From positions 1-20,780 of IMG/VR virus record IMGVR_UViG_3300021964_006579: a stretch of DNA of 20,780 nt. One strand, written 5' to 3'. Positions 14,592-20,780 of this stretch are shown in pieces. The first letter of the stretch is position 1. Each line of letters begins with the position of its first letter. The notes beneath the pieces are model-generated. The model was not told the origin of the DNA. It ran no database searches and saw only the letters and a program-made list of their open reading frames with translations. The stretch comes from a virus. Position numbers and translations under genes: made by a program.

Positions 14592-14905
14592 TGGACTTTA
14601 CTATAAGTGGTAAAAACCCCACAAGAGAATATGTATATATTAACAAGAGTGGGAAAATAATATCAAACGATAGAGACAAAGTTTACGCCCAAGTACTAGT
14701 TGAAGGAGAAAGAGAAACCTACTCTATTGTTACCTATCAAAACTCACCATTAGATCCAATGGGTAGATACCAAAAACGACAAGCATATCTTGAAACCAAG
14801 ATGAAGAAGGTCGATAAAAAAACCTTTGACTATTATATAACATATTTACAAACAAATAATTCTATTTATTTAACCAGAACCAATAGGAGTTATCAGAATG
14901 GCTAA
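14591..14905 (+). CDS. Hypothetical protein
   Basis: This 104-residue basic protein is not recognised. It has a beta-rich N-terminal part (EYVYINKSGKIIS and QVLVEGERETYSIVTY) followed by a Lys-rich helix and a Tyr/Thr-rich end. The ATG at 14591 shares a TGATG junction with the previous gene and has AGGGAG 4 bases upstream; a TTG one codon earlier is not needed. The end overlaps the following gene by 8 bases, so the genes are co-translated. Confidence 0.55.
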   Translation: MDFTISGKNPTREYVYINKSGKIISNDRDKVYAQVLVEGERETYSIVTYQNSPLDPMGRYQKRQAYLETKMKKVDKKTFDYYITYLQTNNSIYLTRTNRSYQNG

Positions 14906-15194
14906 GACTGGACCTTTAGGAGATGTGGAAAAATTTTATATTGAAAATAAACATAATGAGTTTACAGTAGAAGAGCTTGCGAAAAAACTTAATAGACCAA
15001 AAGCAACAATTCAAAAACATGTAGAGAAAGCAAAATCCGAAACAGTTTATATCCAAGAAGAAAAACCAAACCTGTTTGCTTCTCATAGAGGTTCTACGGT
15101 AATGACACAAGCGGCTTCCGAGCTTGGAGATGAAATAAGAAAAAAAAATAGAGAAAGAAAGCCGAGCGCAAAATGCACGACGAACATCAAATAA
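14898..15194 (+). CDS. Small helix-turn-helix protein
   Basis: The 98-residue protein contains a helix-turn-helix at about 22-45 (FTVEELAKKLNRPKATIQKHV), of the type used for DNA binding by small regulators and sigma-like proteins. After a linker, the segment GSTVMTQAASELGDEIRKK forms a second helix, followed by a basic tail that could contact nucleic acid. AGGAG lies 8 bases before the ATG. It may be a phage transcription regulator or a DNA-packaging or replication accessory; a terminase small subunit is conceivable because such proteins also carry an HTH, but no large subunit lies nearby. It overlaps the next gene by 22 bases. Confidence 0.6.
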   Translation: MAKTGPLGDVEKFYIENKHNEFTVEELAKKLNRPKATIQKHVEKAKSETVYIQEEKPNLFASHRGSTVMTQAASELGDEIRKKNRERKPSAKCTTNIK

Positions 15195-15607
15195 AAAACA
15201 AAGACGCTTGGAAATCTGCGTTCTTTGAAAATGTGAGGGCAACGTGGCTTATTGTAACCCTTAAAGACGGTCACGAACATTTTATAGATAGTAGTAAACG
15301 TTGGCACGAATTAAAAAGATATTGCGACAACAATAAAGTCTTTCTAGATAAACTATCTATTCAATTTAAATCTCATAGAGAAAGGATTGACATAACAGAT
15401 ATTGATGGTATATACTTTGCAAAGTCTGTTATTGGATACCTTGGTGCTAACAGTAAAGAGACATACACTATTGGTAAAATAAAAGGTGGTGTTGTTTATA
15501 AAACTTTATGGTTAGTCCCAGAATTAATCGTTGAAAAGGAATTTGAAGATCATGAATCAGGTTGTTTTGAAGAATCAATTATCTATGACCAAGAGAAAAA
15601 GAACTGA
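15173..15607 (+). CDS. Hypothetical protein
   Basis: This 144-residue protein is not recognised. It is a soluble protein with an apparent mixed alpha/beta fold: strands ATWLIVTLKDG and HFIDSS, a helix around HELKRYCDNN, and later strands RIDITDIDGIYFAK and KGGVVYKTLWLVPELIV. His and Cys are scattered without a clear metal motif. The start overlaps the HTH gene by 22 bases, and no strong ribosome site precedes it, so translation may depend on reinitiation. The C-terminal 23 bases overlap the next gene. Confidence 0.55.
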   Translation: MHDEHQIKNKDAWKSAFFENVRATWLIVTLKDGHEHFIDSSKRWHELKRYCDNNKVFLDKLSIQFKSHRERIDITDIDGIYFAKSVIGYLGANSKETYTIGKIKGGVVYKTLWLVPELIVEKEFEDHESGCFEESIIYDQEKKN

Positions 15608-16046
15608 TAAAAGTAAGTATAAACATCAGTCTACTGGCGATCACTGTACATGCGCCGCTTATTTAGCGGAAATGATGTGCTTGAGGCTCGCGGAGCATAA
15701 AAATGAAGGAAATTTAACTTATAAGTTCTGGAACAAGAAACCTTGGGACTGGACTTTTAAGCAACAATTATTTACTGCCAATGCTCTCGTTAAAAGGTAT
15801 GGGGAGATTGCCGTCATAAAAGCGGTCAACTCCCCCTACTTATCTAAAGTATTCTCTCTAAAAAATAAGAGAGTTGAGCCAGAAATCAAAAAGCAATTAA
15901 AGCTTATTGAAGATAATAAAGATAAGAAACAAGAGTTGAATGTAAAAGAACAGCCAAAAACTAGAAAAAAAACATACGGTAAAAAATCTAAATTAAGTAA
16001 AATTAGGAATATAAAGAAAGATGGCAAAGAAGAAAGCGAAAGCTAA
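15585..16046 (+). CDS. Basic hypothetical protein
   Basis: The 153-residue product starts with a basic MTKRKRTDKSKYKH stretch. A compact helical region follows, beginning STGDHCTCAAYLAEMMC (16-32; His20, Cys21, Cys23, Cys32) and continuing through conserved-looking aromatic residues (KFWNKKPWDWTFKQQ). The last 50 residues are very Lys-rich and likely disordered, suiting nucleic-acid contact. I chose ATG 15585, which gives the smallest overlap; in-frame starts at 15552 (ATG) and 15531 (TTG) would extend it by 11 or 18 residues. The product is unrecognised; its position directly upstream of recA/uvsX hints at a recombination accessory. Confidence 0.5.
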   Translation: MTKRKRTDKSKYKHQSTGDHCTCAAYLAEMMCLRLAEHKNEGNLTYKFWNKKPWDWTFKQQLFTANALVKRYGEIAVIKAVNSPYLSKVFSLKNKRVEPEIKKQLKLIEDNKDKKQELNVKEQPKTRKKTYGKKSKLSKIRNIKKDGKEESES

Positions 16047-17130
16047 ATTTGACGACGATATTGTGAGCAATCAAATCATTGCGAAGTATGGGGACATAGT
16101 TGAAGAAGGAACAAAGGTATTAGCAGACCTACAAAACTTTAATGTTATTGGTATATCACCAGCATTGGACTTGGCTCTTGGTGGAGGTCTAAGGGAAGGT
16201 AGCGTGGTTGTTATGACCGGCGACCCTAAAACTGGCAAGACTACAACTTCACTATACTTTGCGGCAAAAGCTCAGGCAGCAGGTAAAAATGTATTTTATT
16301 TCAATACCGAGGGAAGATTAACAAAAGAGAACTTCACTGGTATCAAAGGTTTAGATGCTAGTAAGATTAAGATTGTTCAAGCGACAGACAATCAACCCGT
16401 TGTGTCAGCAGAAACATTTCTTAACAGTATTGAAACGTATGTTAAAAACACTCCCAACTTTGTAGCGATTATTGATTCTGTATCTAATATGGTTCCGCAA
16501 GATGAGCTTGATGGAGATGTTCGCGGCGGCGTTAGAGCGCAACTGCCAAGACTTCTTTCTATGTTCTTCAAGCGAATCAGTAACGATGTAGCTAGAACCA
16601 AGTCGATATTAATTTTTATTACTCACAATATTGCTAATACTGGCGGCTCAAGATGGTCGCCAGCAAAGATGGCTGATGCCGGAAACATGCTTCAGTATCA
16701 AGCTGGAACCAATATGGTTATCACGCACAGGGGTAAATGGGAAGAAACCGATGACGCTGGACATGATGTAGGACAGGTGGCTAACTGGGTGGTTAAAACT
16801 TCCGCTGCTGGTGGAAAACCAAACTCTAACGCAATGTCTTATATTAGGTATGGCATTGGGATTGATGAAGTTAGAGAGCTTTGCGAGATTGCGAATGAAC
16901 TTACATTCGTAAAACAAGCCGGAGCTTGGTATACCATTACTACGGCTATAGAAAATAGAACTGACCCAATTATTAAATCTTTACTTGTTAAAAATGAAGT
17001 AGATGCAGACAATTTAGAAGCTGTAGAAAAGTTTTTCAAATTCCAAGGTATGGCTAACCTAAGTAAATTCTTGGAACAAAATGAAGAGATACAACAATTC
17101 CTCTATCAAGAAATAAGAAATGTACTATGA
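16021..17130 (+). CDS. uvsX: RecA/UvsX-like recombinase
   Basis: It would form filaments on single-stranded DNA and catalyse strand exchange for recombination-dependent replication and repair. The 369-residue product carries Walker A GDPKTGKT (67-74), the NTEGR segment at 95-99 with the catalytic Glu97, Walker B VAIIDSV (148-154), and the FITHNIANTGG segment (199-209) matching the loop 2 region. IRYGIGIDEVRELCEIANEL and AGAWYTI correspond to the C-terminal RecA core (compare GAWYSY in RecA). Sequence details are nearer general RecA, but the context (a UvsY-like gene two genes on) favours a UvsX function. It overlaps its upstream neighbour by 26 bases and its stop forms ATGA with the nuclease gene. 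The symbol is given for role; recA-like is equally fair. Confidence 0.88.
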   Translation: MAKKKAKAKFDDDIVSNQIIAKYGDIVEEGTKVLADLQNFNVIGISPALDLALGGGLREGSVVVMTGDPKTGKTTTSLYFAAKAQAAGKNVFYFNTEGRLTKENFTGIKGLDASKIKIVQATDNQPVVSAETFLNSIETYVKNTPNFVAIIDSVSNMVPQDELDGDVRGGVRAQLPRLLSMFFKRISNDVARTKSILIFITHNIANTGGSRWSPAKMADAGNMLQYQAGTNMVITHRGKWEETDDAGHDVGQVANWVVKTSAAGGKPNSNAMSYIRYGIGIDEVRELCEIANELTFVKQAGAWYTITTAIENRTDPIIKSLLVKNEVDADNLEAVEKFFKFQGMANLSKFLEQNEEIQQFLYQEIRNVL

Positions 17131-17549
17131 AAGTTGTAGGTTTAAACGGTCGTGAGTACAATATAAATTTAAAGAAATATATTGTAAAAAGAAATGACAA
17201 GACCGTTAAATCAAAATATCATATAGCAGCAAGAGAGCTTCTTGCTGAGATGTTTAATGGATACACGGTTTTAGAAGAAGTAAAGTTACCGGGCTCAAGA
17301 TGTCCTAGTAAAAAATCCGTTTTGTTTCTTGACTTTTTTATTCCAAGTCTTATGCTTGGTATAGAAGTTCACGGACGGCAACACTACGAGTTTTGTAAAT
17401 TCTTCCATAAAACTATGGCTGGGTTTTTACAGTCTAATAAAAGAGACTTTATAAAGCAAGATTGGTGCGAGCTAAACGGTGTAGAATTAATCGTTTTTAA
17501 ATACTCAGACAGCATAGAAGATTGGAGAAATCAAATTGACAGCCGCTGA
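17127..17549 (+). CDS. Vsr/DUF559-like PD-(D/E)XK nuclease
   Basis: The 140-residue protein has the features of a small PD-(D/E)XK-fold endonuclease of the Vsr/DUF559 type. An N-terminal helix carries Glu37 (AARELLAEMF). The strand LFLDFFIP holds Asp69, and GIEVHGRQH holds Glu80 and His82. The NKRDFIKQDWCELNGVELIVFKY segment matches the KR-D...L...G..v.rf pattern after the catalytic core. His in place of the usual Lys is seen in Vsr-like enzymes. It lies between the recombinase and the UvsY-like gene and overlaps both, so a role in recombination intermediates or DNA nicking is likely. A homing endonuclease is less likely, because no intron, intein or interrupted gene is present. Confidence 0.65.
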   Translation: MKVVGLNGREYNINLKKYIVKRNDKTVKSKYHIAARELLAEMFNGYTVLEEVKLPGSRCPSKKSVLFLDFFIPSLMLGIEVHGRQHYEFCKFFHKTMAGFLQSNKRDFIKQDWCELNGVELIVFKYSDSIEDWRNQIDSR

Positions 17550-18000
17550 AAGATTAAAACAATTTTTAGATGGTATTGATTCGTATATCACCGCTAAGAA
17601 TATAACGCCCACAAAGTTTAATGCAGAATTTGCGATGGCGGAAACATTATCTTTAGATAGCATGGAAAAGCTAACGCAAGATGAATGTTTTGGCTATGCT
17701 TATCAACTAATGCAGTATGTAGATCATGTTGCTACAGAGCGCGCTCAGTGTGAGAATGTAATTCGTTGGTGTGAAAACTCATTACAGAGTATTATATCTG
17801 AACAGTTATCTAGCGGCGTGTGGGATACATACGCAAAGCATGAAACTAAAGTCGCAACAATTCTTAGGAACGATGACTTGGCGCACAAAATTAACGAATG
17901 GAAATTAACTGCTCAAGGAAGGCTTGAAAATATCAAGACTAGAGAGTATAACATCAGAAGAAAGGCAGACATACTTTTTGAAAAAGGCAAAAGGAAATGA
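17536..18000 (+). CDS. UvsY-like recombination mediator (putative), TTG start
   Basis: The 154-residue product is all-helical and charged. Its C-terminal part (about 99-146: YAKHETKVATILRNDDLAHK, then NEWKLTAQGRLENIKTREYNI) resembles by eye the end of T4 UvsY, which has a similar Y-x-K-S-E-M-K...D.D.L......W......A...IKSR.F.I order. UvsY loads UvsX on single-stranded DNA covered by gp32, so this gene two places after the recombinase fits well. T4 UvsY has 137 residues. The start is TTG 17536 with GGAG 7 bases upstream; the first downstream ATG is 33 codons in and would remove conserved helix. The family match is pattern recognition, not a search result. Confidence 0.6.
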   Translation: MTAAERLKQFLDGIDSYITAKNITPTKFNAEFAMAETLSLDSMEKLTQDECFGYAYQLMQYVDHVATERAQCENVIRWCENSLQSIISEQLSSGVWDTYAKHETKVATILRNDDLAHKINEWKLTAQGRLENIKTREYNIRRKADILFEKGKRK

Positions 18001-18407
18001 TAGATAAAGATCTACTAAACAATTTGACCATTGAGCAAAAGCAAGCACTACTTGACCAGCTTATGAACAGCTTGGCAGAAAATAAATTATCAGAACCAAA
18101 ACAACAAGAGGTTACTGTAGAAGAACCTACCAAAACTACAGATGATAAAAACGATTTTACTATGCATAAAAATAATTCTAAACCTAAAGGAAGGAGAGAA
18201 CCCGTGAAGTTCAAAAAGAACGCTTGGCAAGATGACGGTCTTGAGTTTTCTGATATGGAAACGCCTCAGATTAAGAGGACTCCTAGAAACAGAAAGAAAC
18301 CGCAAAAGGCAAGTGTTGAGTGTCATGTTTGTGGAAGAGAATTCCAAATGAACTCTAGTTTAGTTTACGGCGAATATCACAGGTGTAACCGATGCGGCGG
18401 TAGATAA
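17997..18407 (+). CDS. Zinc-ribbon protein with disordered linker
   Basis: The 136-residue protein starts with a helical segment (TIEQKQALLDQLMNSLAE, 11-28). It continues with an acidic to basic disordered linker and ends with a zinc ribbon: C109-x2-C112 (CHVCGREF) and C130-x2-C133 (CNRCGG). The layout, a short protein-interaction helix, a flexible tether and a nucleic-acid type zinc ribbon, fits a replication or transcription adaptor. The gene overlaps the UvsY-like gene (ATGA with AGGA upstream) and stops 1 base before the helicase start. Helicase loader and single-strand binding accessory are possible roles by location only. Confidence 0.65.
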   Translation: MIDKDLLNNLTIEQKQALLDQLMNSLAENKLSEPKQQEVTVEEPTKTTDDKNDFTMHKNNSKPKGRREPVKFKKNAWQDDGLEFSDMETPQIKRTPRNRKKPQKASVECHVCGREFQMNSSLVYGEYHRCNRCGGR

Positions 18408-18408
18408 T

Positions 18409-19854
18409 ATGACAAAAACACTGCAAGACCTTGGAGCAGAAAGAGCAGTTCTTGCTGGTCTTTTCGCTTACGGTCTAGAATCATACATTGAAGTTTCAGA
18501 CATATTAGATCATAACAGCTTTGCTGTACAGAATAATCAAATCATTTTCAAATGTGTTGAGAAAATTTTTGCCAGTGAAGCCGAAGTTGATATCGCATCT
18601 TTTATCTCAGCTGCAGAGCGATTAGGCTTTGCTGAAATATTTAAAGATAAAAGAGAACTAAACTACATTAAATCGTTGATGGATTATCCCGTCAAGCGCG
18701 ATAACATCCTACATTTTTGCGCACAGGTTAAAAAGTTTGAATTAGCTAGGAGGATCAAATCTTTAGCTGCTAAAATATCTCACGATGCCGAACAGATAAC
18801 TGGCGATGAAGATATTGATGATATTGTATCTATCATTGAGAATCCAATAGTAGACTTCTTAAAAGAAGATGACAATAACAAAAGACCAGAAAAGATTGGA
18901 GAAGGTTTAGATGAGTATATTGAGTTTTTACTTGAAAACAAGTGCGACCAATTGGGTATACCAACTGGCTTTAACAGATACGATGCCGCTATTGGCGGTG
19001 GTCTTCGTCGCAAATGTGTAGACTTAATTTCTGCTAGACCTAAAGTTGGTAAGTCTGTTTTTGGTGATAATGTTGCCATCAACGTTGCGAAACAAGGTAT
19101 TCCAGTTCTGATGCTAGATACCGAGATGAGTAAAGAAGATCACCTCAATAGGATTCTGGCAAGTATCAGCAAGGTTTCAATTAATGATATTTCTACTGGC
19201 GCATTTGAGCATAACGAAGAGCAACATATTGCTGTTCAAAATGCGGTAGAAGAAATAAAAAGCATACCATACACCTATGCTACTGTAGCAGGTATGCCGT
19301 TTGAATCTATCCTAAATGTAATCAAGAGGTGGGTTTTACAGGAGGTTGGTACAGATGAAAATGGTAGAACAAATGAATGTTTAGTTGTTTATGACTATTT
19401 AAAACTAATGTCATCTACTTCTATTACTAATAATATTCAAGAGTACCAAGCGCTTGGTTTTCAAATTACCAATTTACATAACCTAGCTGTTAAATATGAT
19501 TTTGCCTGTTTGTCTTTTGTTCAGTTGAACAGAGATGGTATTACCAAAGAATCTACAGATGCCGTAAGTGGTTCTGACAGACTTATTTGGCTCTGTACAT
19601 CATTCTCTATTTTCAAAGAGAAGTCGGCAGAGGAATTAGCAGAGGATGGCCCAAGTGCTGGAAATAGAAAATTAGTACCCATAGTTTCACGACATGGACC
19701 TGGGATGCAGGATGGAAATTATATAAACCTAAACATGAGTGGGCAACACGCTTTGCTTACAGAACTAAGAACTAGAGATGAACTCGTAGCGACTGGCGGG
19801 GTAGACGCTATCGAAGGTGCAGAACTCCCATTCGAGGAAGATAATGATGAATAA
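18409..19854 (+). CDS. dnaB: DnaB-type replicative DNA helicase
   Basis: The 481-residue enzyme would unwind the fork as a hexamer. Residues 7-110 fit the helical N-terminal domain of DnaB (GAERAVLAGLFA opening). The RecA-like motor begins at about 184 with IPTGFNRYDAAIGGGL. Its Walker A is ARPKVGKS (209-216), the catalytic Glu239 sits in DTEM, and Walker B is VVYDYLKLM (326-334). The VQLNRDG segment (371-377) matches motif H4, and SRHGPGMQ (427-434) the arginine-finger region. The C-terminal 25 residues are acidic and may bind a partner. It starts 1 base after the zinc-ribbon gene and overlaps the next small gene by 8 bases. The primase follows within 350 bases, as in many phage replication modules. 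Confidence 0.92.
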   Translation: MTKTLQDLGAERAVLAGLFAYGLESYIEVSDILDHNSFAVQNNQIIFKCVEKIFASEAEVDIASFISAAERLGFAEIFKDKRELNYIKSLMDYPVKRDNILHFCAQVKKFELARRIKSLAAKISHDAEQITGDEDIDDIVSIIENPIVDFLKEDDNNKRPEKIGEGLDEYIEFLLENKCDQLGIPTGFNRYDAAIGGGLRRKCVDLISARPKVGKSVFGDNVAINVAKQGIPVLMLDTEMSKEDHLNRILASISKVSINDISTGAFEHNEEQHIAVQNAVEEIKSIPYTYATVAGMPFESILNVIKRWVLQEVGTDENGRTNECLVVYDYLKLMSSTSITNNIQEYQALGFQITNLHNLAVKYDFACLSFVQLNRDGITKESTDAVSGSDRLIWLCTSFSIFKEKSAEELAEDGPSAGNRKLVPIVSRHGPGMQDGNYINLNMSGQHALLTELRTRDELVATGGVDAIEGAELPFEEDNDE

Positions 19855-20074
19855 ATATGAAGGCGTGTTTAATGGCGGCCCTGAACACGGACAAAGATAT
19901 CCGTTTCCAAAGAATCAAGAAATAATTGAAGTAACTAAAGTGTATGAAAGCGGATTAACAACCGTGTCTAAATACGCTAGAAGAAGAGTAGAAGGCAATG
20001 TAATTTATTACGACCTCATGGAAGAGAAGTTCTTAAAATACGCAAGTCACTTGGAAAGAAATGATTTAAAATGA
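19847..20074 (+). CDS. Small hypothetical protein
   Basis: This 75-residue protein is not recognised. It opens with MNKYEGVFNGGPEHGQRYPF and has a beta-rich pattern (EIIEVTKVYESGLTTVSKYARR, then EGNVIYYDLM), suggesting a compact barrel-like domain. ATG 19847 is preferred because AGGAAG lies 6 bases upstream; ATG 19844 and GTG 19817 are in frame but less well placed. It overlaps the end of the helicase gene and its stop shares an ATGA junction with the small membrane gene. Confidence 0.55.
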   Translation: MNKYEGVFNGGPEHGQRYPFPKNQEIIEVTKVYESGLTTVSKYARRRVEGNVIYYDLMEEKFLKYASHLERNDLK

Positions 20075-20229
20075 GTATAATTCCATTGTCTATTGCGACT
20101 GTGTGCTACATTATAACAGCGTATAGTAATTTGAAGCAGCGTGATTATCCACATGCTTTTGTTTGGTTTTCTTATGCACTCGCTAACTGTGGATTATTAT
20201 GGTATGAGTACGACAAAACAAAAACTTGA
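20071..20229 (+). CDS. Short two-TM membrane protein (52 residues)
   Basis: The 52-codon frame reads as a hydrophobic segment (SIIPLSIATVCYIITAY), a short basic loop (NLKQRDYPH), a second hydrophobic segment (FVWFSYALANCGLLWY) and a charged end. This two-span hairpin is typical of small phage membrane proteins. Its start overlaps the previous stop (ATGA), and its last 26 bases overlap the primase start. No clear ribosome site precedes it, so coupling is likely. The role is unknown; its place beside replication genes would allow membrane tethering of the replisome, which is speculation. Confidence 0.55.
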   Translation: MSIIPLSIATVCYIITAYSNLKQRDYPHAFVWFSYALANCGLLWYEYDKTKT

Positions 20230-20780
20230 CTTAAATAAAGTTAGAGATAGTATCTTTAAAGATATATTTTTACTGCTGAACGACCTTGAGTTAGACTACC
20301 AAATTAAAAACAGCAATATCTTCATGCCTTGTCCTATTCATCAAGGTGATAACGACAATGGAGTGTCAATATCTTTATCACACAAAAACTGGCGGTGTTG
20401 GACAAGAAACTGCCACGAAGATAGTAGTACAAACATATTTGGATTTATACAGTCTGTTTTTAGAGAAAGAGGTCAAGACTCTTCGTTTTCTGATGTATTA
20501 AGATATGTATGTAAGCTGTATAAAATTAGAGATACAGAGCCAAGGAGAGAAAAAGTAGAAGATCCCTACGAAGATTTTAGCGAATTTGTAAAAATCTTTA
20601 AGGATAATTCACCACTCAACCATATAACTATTGAGGATGTAAAAACCTGTGGAAATTCATCCTATTTTGAATCCAGAGGTTTCTACACTAATACTCTCAG
20701 ACATTTTTGTGTAGAAGACTGTCTGGATAAAAAATCTATAATGAAAGATAGGTCAATTATACCTGTTCATTATCAAGGAA
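20204..20780 (+). CDS. dnaG: DnaG-type DNA primase, 3' end outside window
   Basis: The visible 192 residues form the N-terminal part of a DnaG-type primase. The zinc-binding domain runs from CPIH (C43, H46) to CWTRNC (C65, C70), a C-x2-H...C-x4-C layout in place of the usual C-x2-C at the second half. It is followed by NIFGFIQSV. The start of the catalytic core is marked by FESRGFYTNTLRHF (155-168) and DRSIIPVHYQG (182-192), matching the SRG-x8-F and R..IP....G patterns of DnaG. The frame runs open to the window end, so length and the TOPRIM motif cannot be checked. It would lay RNA primers for the neighbouring DnaB-type helicase. Confidence 0.8.
   Translation, partial: MSTTKQKLDLNKVRDSIFKDIFLLLNDLELDYQIKNSNIFMPCPIHQGDNDNGVSISLSHKNWRCWTRNCHEDSSTNIFGFIQSVFRERGQDSSFSDVLRYVCKLYKIRDTEPRREKVEDPYEDFSEFVKIFKDNSPLNHITIEDVKTCGNSSYFESRGFYTNTLRHFCVEDCLDKKSIMKDRSIIPVHYQG

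Noticed and set aside
17127-17549. Homing endonuclease
   Set aside because: No LAGLIDADG, GIY-YIG or HNH motif and no intron or intein in the neighbours; the DUF559/Vsr pattern fits.
1-20780. CRISPR array, integrase, attachment sites, insertion sequences or toxin-antitoxin pair
   Set aside because: No regularly spaced repeats, no transposase or integrase motifs, and no typical toxin-antitoxin pair were found.

Overview
The window reads as part of a tailed double-stranded DNA phage genome, AT-rich and densely packed, with every recognised gene on the + strand. This rests on the gene set: a RecA/UvsX-type recombinase, a UvsY-like mediator, a DnaB-type helicase, a DnaG-type primase, dUTPase, PhoH, a class II ribonucleotide reductase, a phage-size sigma factor, a glycosyltransferase and a beta-helix protein. 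Most genes are short and joined by ATGA, TAATG or longer overlaps. No 16S/23S rRNA, tRNA, insertion sequence, integrase or CRISPR array was seen. A secreted lipoprotein with an LTGC lipobox hints at a Gram-negative host, but the host cannot be named from this sequence.

Layout. (1) Bases 1-353 carry no gene but can fold into many hairpins and long-range helices, so a structured RNA or a long regulatory leader is likely. (2) 354-3334 holds a coiled-coil protein, a secreted or membrane-anchored protein with a RuvA-C-like tail, a GT-B glycosyltransferase, two unknowns and a sigma-70-like factor. (3) 3415-4068 is an isolated gene closed by a strong UUCG terminator at 4096-4120; it may encode an abundant virion protein. 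(4) 4135-7762 is a run of seven genes, six of them membrane-linked or secreted: a membrane-anchored PAS protein, a holin-like protein, a two-TM protein, a lipoprotein, a soluble papain-like cysteine peptidase, a Cys-rich anchored protein and a tail-anchored protein. (5) 7821-13000 holds nrdJ, a Cys-rich unknown and a duplicated beta-helix protein. (6) 13009-20780 is the nucleotide and replication-recombination block: dut, phoH, zinc-ribbon and HTH proteins, recA/uvsX, a PD-(D/E)XK-like nuclease, a uvsY-like gene, a zinc-ribbon protein, dnaB, two small proteins and a primase cut by the window end.

How it works together. NrdJ and dUTPase supply and clean the dNTP pool. The DnaB-type helicase and DnaG-type primase drive the replication fork. 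The RecA/UvsX recombinase, its putative UvsY mediator and the nuclease between them would support recombination-dependent replication and repair. The sigma factor probably redirects host RNA polymerase to phage promoters. The most novel-looking parts are the structured RNA at the left edge and the PAS/holin-like/lipoprotein/peptidase membrane cassette, whose joint function is unknown; a sensor-linked lysis or envelope-remodelling role is only a hypothesis.
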